Below, piece by piece: positions 1 to 7,789 of a stretch of 17,114 bases of DNA. A program made the position numbers and the translations under genes. Position 1 is the first letter of the stretch; each line of letters begins with the position of its first letter. The DNA comes from JANLQX01 sp043775075. Its GTDB lineage: Bacteria; Actinomycetota; Acidimicrobiia; Acidimicrobiales; JANYDT01. The stretch is from positions 1-17,114 of the forward strand of contig JAYVSS010000064.1 in NCBI GenBank assembly GCA_043775075.1, written 5' to 3'. Below the pieces are notes generated by a model. The model did not search any database. It was not told where the DNA came from and saw only the letters and a list, made by a program, of their open reading frames with translations.

Positions 1-993
1 GGCGGCAAACGGCCCCTTGTCGGTGCGGAGGTGGATTTGGAGGTGACCGGCGGTCGGCGACTGATTGACAACAAAGTTGGGGTCGCTGCGCAGGGTGGAT
101 GCCGTGCTGGCGTCAGAAAAGGCATCCCAGTCGTTCTGGCCTGATTGCAGAGCGGCCAGGCGTGCACTGGAGTCTTTGTACTGGGTGACTTGGAGACGCT
201 CGAAATTTGGCTGGCGGGCCTTGTCGTAGTAGTTCGGGTTGCGCCTGAACGTCACACCCTGATCGACAACGTACTTCTCCATGATCCACGGACCGCTGCC
301 GATGAAGGTCTTGTCCCACTCGCCGGCGTAGTCCTTCGGCAGGATGATGGAGTTGTAGTTGTCCGAGCTCACCTGGTACGGCCACGCACCGACCGGCTGC
401 TTGAGCTGGAACTGCACGGTGTAGTCGTCGACCTTGGTCGTGCCGCCCTTGTCTAGGATGCCCTTGAATACGGACAGGGCGTTGGACTTGTTGGCCGGAT
501 CGGCCAGCCGGTCGAAGGTGGCGACGACATCGTCGGCGGTGAGCTTTTTGCCGTTGTGGAACGTGATGCCCTTGCGGATTTTGAACGTCCACACGGTGGA
601 GTCGGCGTTGGCCGTCCAGCTCTCGGCCACGCGGGGCTCGAGGACACCCTTGTTGTTATCCCAGCACAGGTACTCTCCGGCGAGGCCGAGGAGGAGAAGG
701 GCGCCGCCGTTGTTGATGATGACGGGATCAAGCTTGCTGCCCGGAGCGAGCGTGCTGAGCTTCAGCAGCGGCGCCCGCTTACCGGCCGCGACAGGCTTCT
801 TCTTCTTCGCTGCTTCGGCCGCTGGCGTTCCGAGAATGATGCCCGCCATGGGAATCGTCATGCCGGCAACGGTGGCGTACTGCATGAACTGACGACGGCT
901 CAAGCCGCCCGTGCGCAACTCGTCGATGTAGTGGTTTTCGCGCTCCGACACACTGCGTCGGATGGCGTCGAAACTCGGGTCCTGATGGCTCAT
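1..993 (-). CDS. ABC transporter substrate-binding protein, family 5 (peptide/opine/nickel type), Tat-exported, partial
   Basis: An open frame of 331 codons from ATG at 993 runs off the left edge, so the C-terminal part is missing (family members are usually 500-600 aa). The N-terminus has a twin-arginine signal: a polar stretch, then LSRRQFMQ near residues 35-42, a hydrophobic run and an Ala-rich end before a KKKK cluster. The mature part matches SBP_bac_5 proteins: RVAESWTAN, then VWTFKIRKGITFHNGKKLTADDV, which is the classic family 5 signature, then FIGSGPW and later FRRNPNYYDK. Such proteins sit outside the membrane and hand oligopeptides or other small solutes to an ABC permease. No permease or ATPase gene is visible, so they would have to lie beyond position 1. 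A weak Shine-Dalgarno (AAAGGA) lies about 10 nt before the ATG. The family call is secure; the ligand cannot be inferred. Confidence 0.9.
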   Translation of the reverse strand, partial: MSHQDPSFDAIRRSVSERENHYIDELRTGGLSRRQFMQYATVAGMTIPMAGIILGTPAAEAAKKKKPVAAGKRAPLLKLSTLAPGSKLDPVIINNGGALLLLGLAGEYLCWDNNKGVLEPRVAESWTANADSTVWTFKIRKGITFHNGKKLTADDVVATFDRLADPANKSNALSVFKGILDKGGTTKVDDYTVQFQLKQPVGAWPYQVSSDNYNSIILPKDYAGEWDKTFIGSGPWIMEKYVVDQGVTFRRNPNYYDKARQPNFERLQVTQYKDSSARLAALQSGQNDWDAFSDASTASTLRSDPNFVVNQSPTAGHLQIHLRTDKGPFAA

Positions 994-1214
994 TGGGAAC
1001 TGTTCCTTTGTGGGCGGGAGCACACCAACCGCTGATGCGGTTGCTCCGTGGTTGGTGGGTGTGGCGCGCACTCTCGACGAATGAGGAAAGTGACGCTGGT
1101 CTCATTCGTACCAGACCGGGGGTGCTCCCACAAATAGTTCCGGCTCATTTCACGCTTGTTCACACGGTTCATCGAGCCGACAAGGGAAAACGTTCCACGA
1201 TGCGGTTTTCTGGG
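994..1214 (-). promoter_or_regulatory. Structured leader / intergenic region upstream of the binding-protein gene
   Basis: These 221 nt separate the beta-oxidation gene from the binding-protein gene; both are read leftwards. I see no convincing gene. Three inverted repeats are visible. The first is a perfect 9-bp stem, 1077-1085 with 1101-1109 (ACGAATGAG/CTCATTCGT, 15-nt loop). The second is a hairpin at 1017-1047 with GGAGC/GCTCC and AACCGC/GCGGTT stems around a TGAT loop and a 5-nt bulge. The third is a perfect 8-bp stem, 1023-1030 with 1050-1057 (CACCAACC/GGTTGGTG). The last two share bases 1027-1030 and cannot form together. No U-run follows any of them on the minus strand, so none is a standard intrinsic terminator. 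Operator, leader switch or chance are all possible. Confidence 0.4.
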
Positions 1215-3302
1215 TTATACCGATCGTAGATCTTTGAAACTTTGGCCTTCGGCGACGAGTCGCTCGATAAGGGGTGCGGGCTTCCACGTTGACCCGAAGG
1301 TAGCCTCGAACTCCCGTAGCCGAGCGAGGACGTTGGGCAGGCCGAGTTGATCGGCGTAGAACATCGGTCCGCCGCGGTAGACCGGCCAGTTGTATCCGTT
1401 GACCCAGATCACATCGATATCCGACGGACGAATGGCCTTGCCCTCCTCGAGAATGCGGGCACCTTCGTTGATCATCGGGAGCACGAGTCGCTCGAGAATT
1501 TCTTCCTGACTGACCTCACGCGATGTTGCCCCTCCGGCCGCGGCGAACTCTCGGATGATTTCTTCGGTAACCGGCGATGGTGAGGCAACGCGATTTTCGT
1601 CGTAGTCGTAGTACCCGGCACTGGTCTTTTGGCCACGCCGATCCAACTCGCACAGCCGGTCACGAATCGTCAGTCCCTTCGAGTTTTCTTTGATCCAACC
1701 AATGTCCAGGCCGGCCAGATCGGACATGGCGAACGGTCCCATGGCGAAACCGAAGTCGTAGAGCGCGCGATCCACGTCCCATGGCATTGCCCCCTCGAGG
1801 ATTAACGCTTGGGCCTCACGGCCGCGGGCGGCGAGCATGCGATTGCCCACGAATCCCGGGCACACGCCCACAAGCGCAGCGATCTTGCCGATCTTCTTGG
1901 CGATCTTCATCGACGTGTTGATGACGGGCTTCGAGGTGCGATCGGCGCGCACCACTTCAAGCAGCTTCATGACATTCGCCGGTGAGAAGAAGTGAAGACC
2001 AACGACGGCCTCAGGTCGCGCCGTGACCGCAGCGATTTCGTCGATGTTGAGCGCGCTGGTATTTGTGCCGAGGATGGCTCCGGGCTTGACGATGGCGTCG
2101 AGCTTGGTGAACAACTCCTTTTTGATGTCCATGCGCTCGAACACGGCTTCCACCACCATGTCCACGTCGGCCAGGTCATCTAGGCTGAGCGATGGCGTGA
2201 TGAGGGCCATGCGCTTTTCCACTTCGTCCATGGTGAAGCGACCGTTCTTGGCACTGCGTTCGTAGTTGGCCCGCACCACCTTCAGTCCACGATCGAGGGC
2301 TTCCTGGGTGGTCTCCACAATGGTCACGGGAAGACCGGCGTTGACGAAGTTCATAGTGATCCCGCCGCCCATCGTGCCCGCGCCAATGACCCCGACCTTG
2401 GCCACCGGGATGGTTTCTGTGTCGGTCGGGATCCCCGGGATCTTCCACACTTCGCGCTCGGCGAAGAAGTTGTACCGCTGGGCCGCAGACTGTGGGCCGG
2501 TGAGGACTTCGACGAACAGCTTGCGCTCCACCGCCAGGCCTTCGTCGAAGGGGAGATTGACGGCGGCTTCGATGCACTTGATGTTGCTCTCGGGGGCGAT
2601 GAAGCCACGAAACTTTCGGGCATTGGCGCCGCGGAATTTCTCAAAGATCTCGGGTTTGCCTCGGGCCGCCTCGACTTTCTCGTTGGACTCACGCACCTTA
2701 CGGAGCGGGCGGCTCTCCGCGACGATCCGTGCGGCGAACGCCAGGGCGGCGGTGCGCAGCTCACCCTCCGGCGCGAGCTCGTCGACGAGACCCATCGCCA
2801 GGCATTCCGGGGCCGGCACGTGCTGACCGCTGGTCACCATCTCCAACGCTTTCTGCACGCCAACGATCCGGGGCAGACGCTGCGTTCCGCCCGCTCCCGG
2901 CAAGAGGCCAAGGTTGACTTCGGGCAGCCCACACTTCGCCGACGGCACGGCGATGCGATAGTGAGCGCACAGAGCAACTTCGAGCCCGCCACCGAGCGCC
3001 GTACCGTGGATGGCGGCAATCACCGGCTTGGGGGCGTCCTCCATGGCTCGTTGGACGTCGAACAGGCTCGCCCCTTTGGCGGCTCCGCCGAACTCGGTGA
3101 TGTCGGCCCCGGCGATGAACGTGCGCCCGGCACAGATGATCACGATGGCCTTGGCGAGGGGATCGGCGATGGCCGCGTTGACGCCCAGGAAGAGACCGTC
3201 GCGTACCGCTGCACTCAAGGCATTCACGGGCGGAGAGTTCAGCGTGACGACGGCTATGCCGTCTTCGACGGTGAGGTCGGTGACGTCGTTGATGGCAGGC
3301 AT
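1215..3302 (-). CDS. Bifunctional enoyl-CoA hydratase / 3-hydroxyacyl-CoA dehydrogenase (FadB/FadJ-like)
   Basis: This 695-aa fusion carries out the middle two steps of fatty-acid beta-oxidation: hydration of trans-2-enoyl-CoA and NAD-dependent oxidation of the 3-hydroxyacyl-CoA. The N-terminal crotonase domain (about 1-190) has the oxyanion-hole segment IAGADI (63-68), the GGGLE glutamate (about 108) and the LPE glutamate (about 128), matching the two catalytic Glu of FadB. A linker leads to the Rossmann domain with GAGTMG (about 307-312) and the catalytic histidine in LHFFSPANVMK (about 437). The C-terminal dehydrogenase repeats include GFVGNRML and FGFAMGPFAMSDLAG. Length fits the roughly 700-aa class. 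The ATG at 3302 is preferred because GGAG lies about 6 nt upstream and the conserved domain begins there; the frame is open to 3437, but that extension looks non-conserved. No thiolase partner gene is adjacent. Confidence 0.92.
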   Translation of the reverse strand: MPAINDVTDLTVEDGIAVVTLNSPPVNALSAAVRDGLFLGVNAAIADPLAKAIVIICAGRTFIAGADITEFGGAAKGASLFDVQRAMEDAPKPVIAAIHGTALGGGLEVALCAHYRIAVPSAKCGLPEVNLGLLPGAGGTQRLPRIVGVQKALEMVTSGQHVPAPECLAMGLVDELAPEGELRTAALAFAARIVAESRPLRKVRESNEKVEAARGKPEIFEKFRGANARKFRGFIAPESNIKCIEAAVNLPFDEGLAVERKLFVEVLTGPQSAAQRYNFFAEREVWKIPGIPTDTETIPVAKVGVIGAGTMGGGITMNFVNAGLPVTIVETTQEALDRGLKVVRANYERSAKNGRFTMDEVEKRMALITPSLSLDDLADVDMVVEAVFERMDIKKELFTKLDAIVKPGAILGTNTSALNIDEIAAVTARPEAVVGLHFFSPANVMKLLEVVRADRTSKPVINTSMKIAKKIGKIAALVGVCPGFVGNRMLAARGREAQALILEGAMPWDVDRALYDFGFAMGPFAMSDLAGLDIGWIKENSKGLTIRDRLCELDRRGQKTSAGYYDYDENRVASPSPVTEEIIREFAAAGGATSREVSQEEILERLVLPMINEGARILEEGKAIRPSDIDVIWVNGYNWPVYRGGPMFYADQLGLPNVLARLREFEATFGSTWKPAPLIERLVAEGQSFKDLRSV

Positions 3303-3436
3303 GACACGCTCCAGGTGATGGGGCCCGGGTCGCCCGAGCAGGACGATCTTCACCCGGCAGGTCCAGCTCCAACAAACCGAGCCGAAACGGGCGGATGTTC
3401 GTGGGCCTGACTCGGCCATGGAAATAGGTACGATCA
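3303..3436 (-). promoter_or_regulatory. Probable 5' leader of the beta-oxidation gene
   Basis: The segment between the chosen start (3302) and the palindrome at 3437-3480 holds no independent gene. A TATGAT hexamer on the minus strand (3433-3438) resembles a -10 box, though no good -35 is seen. The frame is open here, and upstream starts (for example ATG near 3419) would add up to 45 residues without crotonase-family character. A Shine-Dalgarno-like GGAG directly precedes 3302. Confidence 0.35.
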
Positions 3437-3480
3437 TATGCTTGGTTAGCTACGAATTTACGTTCGCTAATTAAAGCATA
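3437..3480. promoter_or_regulatory. AT-rich imperfect palindrome, candidate operator upstream of the beta-oxidation gene
   Basis: In a GC-rich window this AT-rich stretch stands out. Outer arms TATGCTT (3437-3443) and AAGCATA (3474-3480) are perfect inverted repeats. Inside them TTAGC (3446-3450) faces GCTAA (3466-3470). The arms are offset by one base, so the dyad is imperfect. It overlaps a -10-like TATGAT on the minus strand. Beta-oxidation genes are commonly repressed by TetR- or GntR-type acyl-CoA sensors binding such dyads; assigning that role here is inference. Confidence 0.45.
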
Positions 3481-3488
3481 ATTGTGTC

Positions 3489-3945
3489 GTGATCGAGACC
3501 CTTCGCTTGCCGCTCGATGACCCTGATGGTTGTCGTGTGCGCGGGCTGGAAGAGGTTGCTGCGGTCAGGGGGTTGTTGCATCGGATCGAGGCGCGGTGGT
3601 TGTCGTCGTTGCACAAGGTGGTGTTGAGTGGTGAGGCGGAGGCAGCGGCGAGGATGGCGGTCACGGATTGTTTGGCGGAGTACACACGACGGACGCGCAA
3701 CGAGGTGTTGATGCGCTGGCGTCGTTGTCACGGTTTTGGTTGGAGAATCAGCAGTCGGTCACGGTGCATGGGCAACGTCCTCATGGGTCGGTGCATGTTG
3801 ATGCTGCTGATCTGGCCCAGCTGAGCGGTCAGTGTTGTGGGATCAGGCGGGCGGTGATTGCCCGGGATCGGCATTGCCGGTATCCATGTGCGTGCACGTG
3901 ACGAACGTGGGCGTGGCGTTGATCCCGAAATCACGGGCGGCGTTG
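3489..3945 (+). pseudogene. Decayed DUF222 / HNH endonuclease (13E12-type) gene
   Basis: Three pieces of one DUF222-HNH protein can be read in order but not in one frame. From a GTG at 3489 the first frame gives an alpha-helical segment with GLLHRIEARW. Near 3670-3700 the homologous reading moves to another frame: RGVDALASLSRFWLENQQ, then VTVHGQRPHGSVHVDAADL. This matches the typical 'ADALVxLARxFLD..RPHxxVxVDLxxL' stretch. It then jumps straight to GIRRAVIARDRHCRYP, the start of the HNH domain, so the usual intervening 60 or so residues are deleted. The frame stops just after CRYP at about 3901. Bases 3892-3930 look like a frame-damaged remnant of the HHV..W..GG segment. This family is abundant and repetitive in Actinobacteria. 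I treat it as non-functional. Confidence 0.75.
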
Positions 3946-3952
3946 CGCCTAG

Positions 3953-4477
3953 TCAGAAAGTGGCGGCGAGTTGCTCGACGGATATCCGAATGGCCTCGGC
4001 CACGGTGGCCTCGACGTGGGCCGTGTTGATCCCCAACGCGTGACCGATATGAATCGACCAGATCTCCGATCGGATGTTGTTCTGGAAGTCGAGCTGCAAT
4101 CGGGCCTCGCTGCGTGCAGCTTGACGGTTCTGGCTGATCATCACGAACGTGGCCAAGAAGATCGCCTCGAGTGACACCACGAGCGTGAGCAGCCCGAACG
4201 GGAACTTGTCGAATTCGTGGTTGATCCCAGCAAGGCCCACATTCAAGGCGATCCACAGCGCAAACCAACCAATATGGATGTAGATGAACTTCATGGAACC
4301 GGCAAAATTGGTGATCTTGTCGGCAATCTGACCCTGGGCCCGGAACACGCTTTCGATGGCGCTGCGTTCATGGCGCGCCCGCAGTCCGGGTGCCGGGGTG
4401 ATGTGTCCATCCATCACCCCGTCGAGCCCGTCGATAAGAACGCATGCGGCGCAGGGCGATGTCTCGTCGTGAATCAT
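3953..4477 (-). CDS. DUF1003 family membrane protein
   Basis: A 174-aa protein with two predicted membrane helices, about residues 62-82 (FIYIHIGWFALWIALNVGL) and 95-115 (FGLLTLVVSLEAIFLATFVM). The run ADKITNFAGSMKF, then PFGLLTLVVSLEAIFLA and ISQNRQAARSEAR, is the diagnostic core of DUF1003, whose biochemical role is unknown. A CAAC motif near the N-terminus (residues 9-12) and a charged cytosolic tail complete it. The ATG at 4477 is chosen because the upstream part of the frame runs into the neighbouring PIN relic and looks unlike the family; no clear Shine-Dalgarno is seen. The 61-nt gap to the upstream relic contains small GC-rich hairpins (CCGCC/GGCGG at 4496-4509). It is convergent with the HNH relic, which ends a few bases away. 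Confidence 0.85.
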   Translation of the reverse strand: MIHDETSPCAACVLIDGLDGVMDGHITPAPGLRARHERSAIESVFRAQGQIADKITNFAGSMKFIYIHIGWFALWIALNVGLAGINHEFDKFPFGLLTLVVSLEAIFLATFVMISQNRQAARSEARLQLDFQNNIRSEIWSIHIGHALGINTAHVEATVAEAIRISVEQLAATF

Positions 4478-4538
4478 GAACTGCACTGTGCCACGCCGCC
4501 GCTCGGCGGGCCGGGGGAGGGGGCCAGCGCCTCGGCGC

Positions 4539-4838
4539 CTATTGCGCTGGAACGAACCAATCTGTGATCTGCCCGGGCGAGCGCACGGTAACGCCAACCG
4601 AATGGCAGGCCCGAGCAAGACGAATGGCGTACGTCACGACGGCCTCAAGGTCTGATTCAAGTTCCAAGGCGGCGGCGAGATGCAAGGCGTCGAGCGTCCG
4701 TAGATCGTCAGTTCCTACTGATCGAGCAAGCAGAATCGTCGTTTCCGACAGAGTGATGAGCGTGATTGCGGCCAGCACAGAATCGACGGCATCGGCCGAA
4801 ATTCCTAAGCGACGGGCAGATCGGTGCGCTTCTTGCAC
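4539..4838 (-). pseudogene. N-terminally truncated PIN-domain (VapC-like) toxin relic
   Basis: The 99 codons from a GTG at 4838 encode the C-terminal two thirds of a PIN domain. DLRTLDALHLAAAL (about 45-58) is the typical VapC helix carrying the third catalytic aspartate (D50), followed by LEAVVTYAIRLARACHSVGV. Two things mark it as broken. An in-frame TAA (4845-4847) sits just upstream and the ppc stop follows at 4868-4870, leaving no room for the usual N-terminal strand with its first Asp and Glu. The normal 'TYDxRL' motif reads TYAIRL, so the fourth acidic residue is Ala. No VapB-type antitoxin gene is nearby. A shortened non-catalytic product cannot be excluded, but a decayed toxin is the simplest reading. 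Confidence 0.72.
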
Positions 4839-4867
4839 GCGGGCTTAGGCGGCGAAAGTTTCCGTCG

Positions 4868-7750
4868 TCAGCCGCTATTTCGGAGGCCGGTGGCCAGACC
4901 ATTGAGGGTGAGCTGAATGCCGCGCTCCACGAGTTCGGATTCCACCGCATCGTTGATCCCGGCTCGGTACCGGCGAAGAAGATCAACCTGCAGGTAATTG
5001 AGCGGATCGAGGTATCCGAAACGGTTGCGAATACTTCGGGCGAGAGCCGGATTGTCGGCCAGCAGCTCGCTGTCGCCCGTGATGGCGAGATACCACTCGA
5101 TGGTGAGCCGGTGCTCGGCGGTGATGCGCGTGAAAACGTCGAGGGTGCCCGGCGTGGCGTCGGCGAGGTCGGCGTAGCGGCAGGCGATCGACATATCGCT
5201 CTTGGCCAAAACCATGCCCATGTTGGAAAACACGGCTCGCAGCCATGGCCAGCGCGCATACATTTCTCGCAGCGTGGCAAGCCGGTCTGGATCTTCGTTG
5301 ACCCATTGGTGCAACGCCGTGCCGGTGCCGTACCAGCCCGGCAGCATGATGCGAGCCTGGCTCCAGGAGAACACCCACGGGATAGCCCGCAGATCTTGGA
5401 TCCGGCTTGACGGAGTGCGCGACGATGGACGGCTGCCGATGTTGAGCTTGGCGATTTCGCTGATGGGGGTCAGCATGCGAAAAACCTCGCTGAACTCACT
5501 CGTTTCGTAGACGAGCGACCGATAGGCATTGCGGGAGAGCACGGCGAGTTGATCCATGACAGCGGAGAACCGCTCCCGATTGTCATCAATGTTCTCCGTG
5601 TCCATACAACTCGCTTCGAGAGTGGCGGCGAGAACGGTTTCTAGATTGCGTCGGGCCAGATCGGGGTCGGCGAATTTGGCGGCCACGATCTCACCCTGCT
5701 CTGTCACTCGGAGACCACCGTCCACGCTTCCGGGAGGTTGAGCGAGGATCGCCTCATACGCAGGACCGCCACCTCGGCCGACCGTGCCACCCCGACCATG
5801 AAAGAGCCGTAAGTGCACATGATGTTTCCGGGCGACCTGCACAAGGTCCGCCTCGGCACGGTACAGCGCCCAGTTAGCGGTGAGATACCCGCCGTCTTTG
5901 TTCGAGTCTGAATAGCCCAGCATGACCTCCTGGCTATCGTCCTGGAGGCGAACTCGATCGCGGTACCACGGCTCCGAGAGAAGCGCGTCGAAGGTTGCCC
6001 CGGCGTGGCGAAGATCATCGATAGTTTCGAACAGCGGGACGATATCGATCACGATGCCGGCCTCTTTGGTGAGCACGGCGACCTCAAGAAGATCGCTCAC
6101 CGAATCACACGCCGAGATCACGTAGTGGGGAATGGCCTCGGCTCCGAGCCGTCGTATTCCGTCCGCTGCGGCTTCGACGATTTCGAGCTCGCTCGTGGTC
6201 CGCTCGCTGTACGTCGTGCGGGGAATTCGTAGGATGCGCGGCGTCGATAGTTCGGCCAGGAGAAGGTCGCGCTTGGCGTCTTCATCGAGGCCGAGATAGT
6301 CAGTGCACATATCTGCTGTCGCCAGGAGCTCAGCCACAGTTTGGGCATGAATGGCCGAGTTCTGTCGAAGGTCCAGACCGCACAGGTGAAATCCGAAGAG
6401 CGCCACATCGGCCCGAACGGGGGCAACCAACGCCCGAGCGACGGAGGATGCGCCGTGGGAATCAAGCGAGGCCGAGACCACGTCGAGATCAGTCAACAGC
6501 TCATCGACATTGCGATAGGCGTCGCGTTCGCCGCTCAAGATCGCGACCGGCACCGTGCCAATTGCCGCGCGACACGTTGCCGCCAGGCGACCCTGCATCC
6601 CGCGTAATGCTCGGCGATACGGCTCGTCCGCTCGGAACGGCGAGTCGTCTCCCGATGCTTCGGCCAGCGTCAACAACGCTGCCGTGGGGGTGATGAGGCG
6701 CGACGACATCGAGAGGTCGATGGCCAGTTTGCCGAGACCCTCAAGGTGGTGCACCAGGGCGATCGCCGCTTGGCGATCGAGAGCGTAACGAACGACCTCG
6801 GCGGTGACGAACGGGTTGCCATCGCGATCGCCCCCAATCCATGAGCCCATGCGAATGACGGGCGGCAGAGGCTGGTGGGCCAGCTCGGGCCAGCGGGCGT
6901 CGAGTTGGCGGCGAGCATCGGTCTGCAAGCCTGCGATGGCGCCGAAGAGGGCGAGATGGTAATAGCCGAGCGCCTCGTTGATCTCATCTCGCACTCGTAG
7001 GCGGCTGAGGCGCAAGATCGCCGTCTGCCACAGCATGAGCACGTTGAGCCGCAGCGCGCCTTCCACGTCGTCGGTGCGTTCGCCATTCGGCGCGAGGGGT
7101 CGAGCCAGAAGGTCGGCAATCGCGCGCTGAGTGTCGAGAATCGTCTTGCGCCGCACTTCGGTGGGGTGGGCGGTGAGCACGGGACTGACCCGAAGCCGCT
7201 GCAGCACGCCACCAACCTTCGACGCATCCGTTCCGGCGGCCTGAATGTGATCGAGCGACGCCGACAAACTTCCAACCTGGGCCGCTGACCCGACCGAGCG
7301 ATGGAAGCGACGACGCCGGTTGGAGTGCACATCTTCGGCCACATTGGCGAGCAGGGTGAACAGGCTGAAGGCGCGCGCAACGTGCAGAGCCCGAGCGATA
7401 TCTAAGCCGTTCACCATGTCGGCCAACTCGGGGTCGGGCACACCGGCTCGACGAGCGTCTACCGCGACGCGCCGGATTCGCTCGACGAGGTCGTAGACCG
7501 CCTCACCCGCCTGCTCCCGGATAACGTCACCCACGAGGCGGCCGACGAGACGAATATCGGCGTCGAGCTGAGCGTCCTTGCCTTCGGCGGCAACGTGCCC
7601 AACTTCTCCTGAGGTGCGGCGGGCGGCGTCGTTCGTGGTCGTTGTTGATGCGGTCGATGCTGCCGATGCTGCCGATGCTGCCGATGCTGCCGATGCTGCC
7701 GATGCTGCCGATGTCGTTGTTGTCGTTGTTGTCGTCGGGGTGTCCGGCAC
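4868..7750 (-). CDS. ppc: Phosphoenolpyruvate carboxylase
   Basis: Carboxylates phosphoenolpyruvate with bicarbonate to oxaloacetate, replenishing the citric acid cycle. All hallmark motifs are present (numbering from GTG at 7750, 960 aa): VLTAHPTE with the catalytic His near 195, GSWIGGDRDGNP (302-313), LDLRQNS, MLGYSDSNKDGG (about 610-621), FHGRGGTVGRGGG (650-662), RAIPWVFSWSQAR, and the C-terminal LNGLATGLRNSG. The conserved domain begins at LDADIRLVGRLVGDVIREQ, about residue 62. No in-frame ATG, GTG or TTG lies between that point and 7750, so the preceding Thr-rich and (Ser-Ala-Ala)n tail must be translated unless a non-standard start is used. The frame stays open to 8098, but that part overlaps the divergent DUF1295 gene. 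The GTG has only a GGAAGG immediately before it, so the exact start is uncertain. Confidence 0.93.
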   Translation of the reverse strand: MPDTPTTTTTTTTSAASAASAASAASAASAASTASTTTTNDAARRTSGEVGHVAAEGKDAQLDADIRLVGRLVGDVIREQAGEAVYDLVERIRRVAVDARRAGVPDPELADMVNGLDIARALHVARAFSLFTLLANVAEDVHSNRRRRFHRSVGSAAQVGSLSASLDHIQAAGTDASKVGGVLQRLRVSPVLTAHPTEVRRKTILDTQRAIADLLARPLAPNGERTDDVEGALRLNVLMLWQTAILRLSRLRVRDEINEALGYYHLALFGAIAGLQTDARRQLDARWPELAHQPLPPVIRMGSWIGGDRDGNPFVTAEVVRYALDRQAAIALVHHLEGLGKLAIDLSMSSRLITPTAALLTLAEASGDDSPFRADEPYRRALRGMQGRLAATCRAAIGTVPVAILSGERDAYRNVDELLTDLDVVSASLDSHGASSVARALVAPVRADVALFGFHLCGLDLRQNSAIHAQTVAELLATADMCTDYLGLDEDAKRDLLLAELSTPRILRIPRTTYSERTTSELEIVEAAADGIRRLGAEAIPHYVISACDSVSDLLEVAVLTKEAGIVIDIVPLFETIDDLRHAGATFDALLSEPWYRDRVRLQDDSQEVMLGYSDSNKDGGYLTANWALYRAEADLVQVARKHHVHLRLFHGRGGTVGRGGGPAYEAILAQPPGSVDGGLRVTEQGEIVAAKFADPDLARRNLETVLAATLEASCMDTENIDDNRERFSAVMDQLAVLSRNAYRSLVYETSEFSEVFRMLTPISEIAKLNIGSRPSSRTPSSRIQDLRAIPWVFSWSQARIMLPGWYGTGTALHQWVNEDPDRLATLREMYARWPWLRAVFSNMGMVLAKSDMSIACRYADLADATPGTLDVFTRITAEHRLTIEWYLAITGDSELLADNPALARSIRNRFGYLDPLNYLQVDLLRRYRAGINDAVESELVERGIQLTLNGLATGLRNSG
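7655..7713. repeat. 9-bp tandem repeat inside the ppc N-terminal tail
   Basis: Six perfect copies of CGATGCTGC (plus-strand reading) run from 7655 to 7708, with a partial seventh to 7713. On the ppc strand they encode Ser-Ala-Ala repeats. They are flanked by Thr-rich codon runs (TTTTTTTT on one side, TASTTTT on the other). The 9-bp unit keeps the reading frame when copies are gained or lost. Confidence 0.95.
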
Positions 7751-7775
7751 CCTTCCATCTTGGCTGATCGTTGGG

Positions 7776-7789
7776 GGTGATCGATCACC
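7776..7789. promoter_or_regulatory. Perfect 14-bp palindrome between divergent ppc and DUF1295 genes
   Basis: GGTGATCGATCACC is a perfect dyad in the short divergent intergenic space, 26 nt upstream of the ppc GTG and 63 nt upstream of the DUF1295 ATG. Position and symmetry fit a dimeric regulator site acting on one or both promoters. No regulator gene is visible nearby. Confidence 0.5.

Noticed and set aside
990..1172. Short minus-strand ORF of 60 codons in the binding-protein leader
   Set aside because: No recognisable domain, overlaps the next gene's start, and lies in hairpin-rich leader sequence.
3303..3437. N-terminal extension of the beta-oxidation fusion protein up to position 3437
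   Set aside because: The added 45 residues do not resemble the crotonase family, a Shine-Dalgarno sits right before 3302, and the extension overlaps the probable promoter and operator.
4478..4538. GC-rich hairpins between the PIN relic and DUF1003 as an intrinsic terminator
   Set aside because: Stems are only 4-5 bp and no U-run follows on the minus strand.
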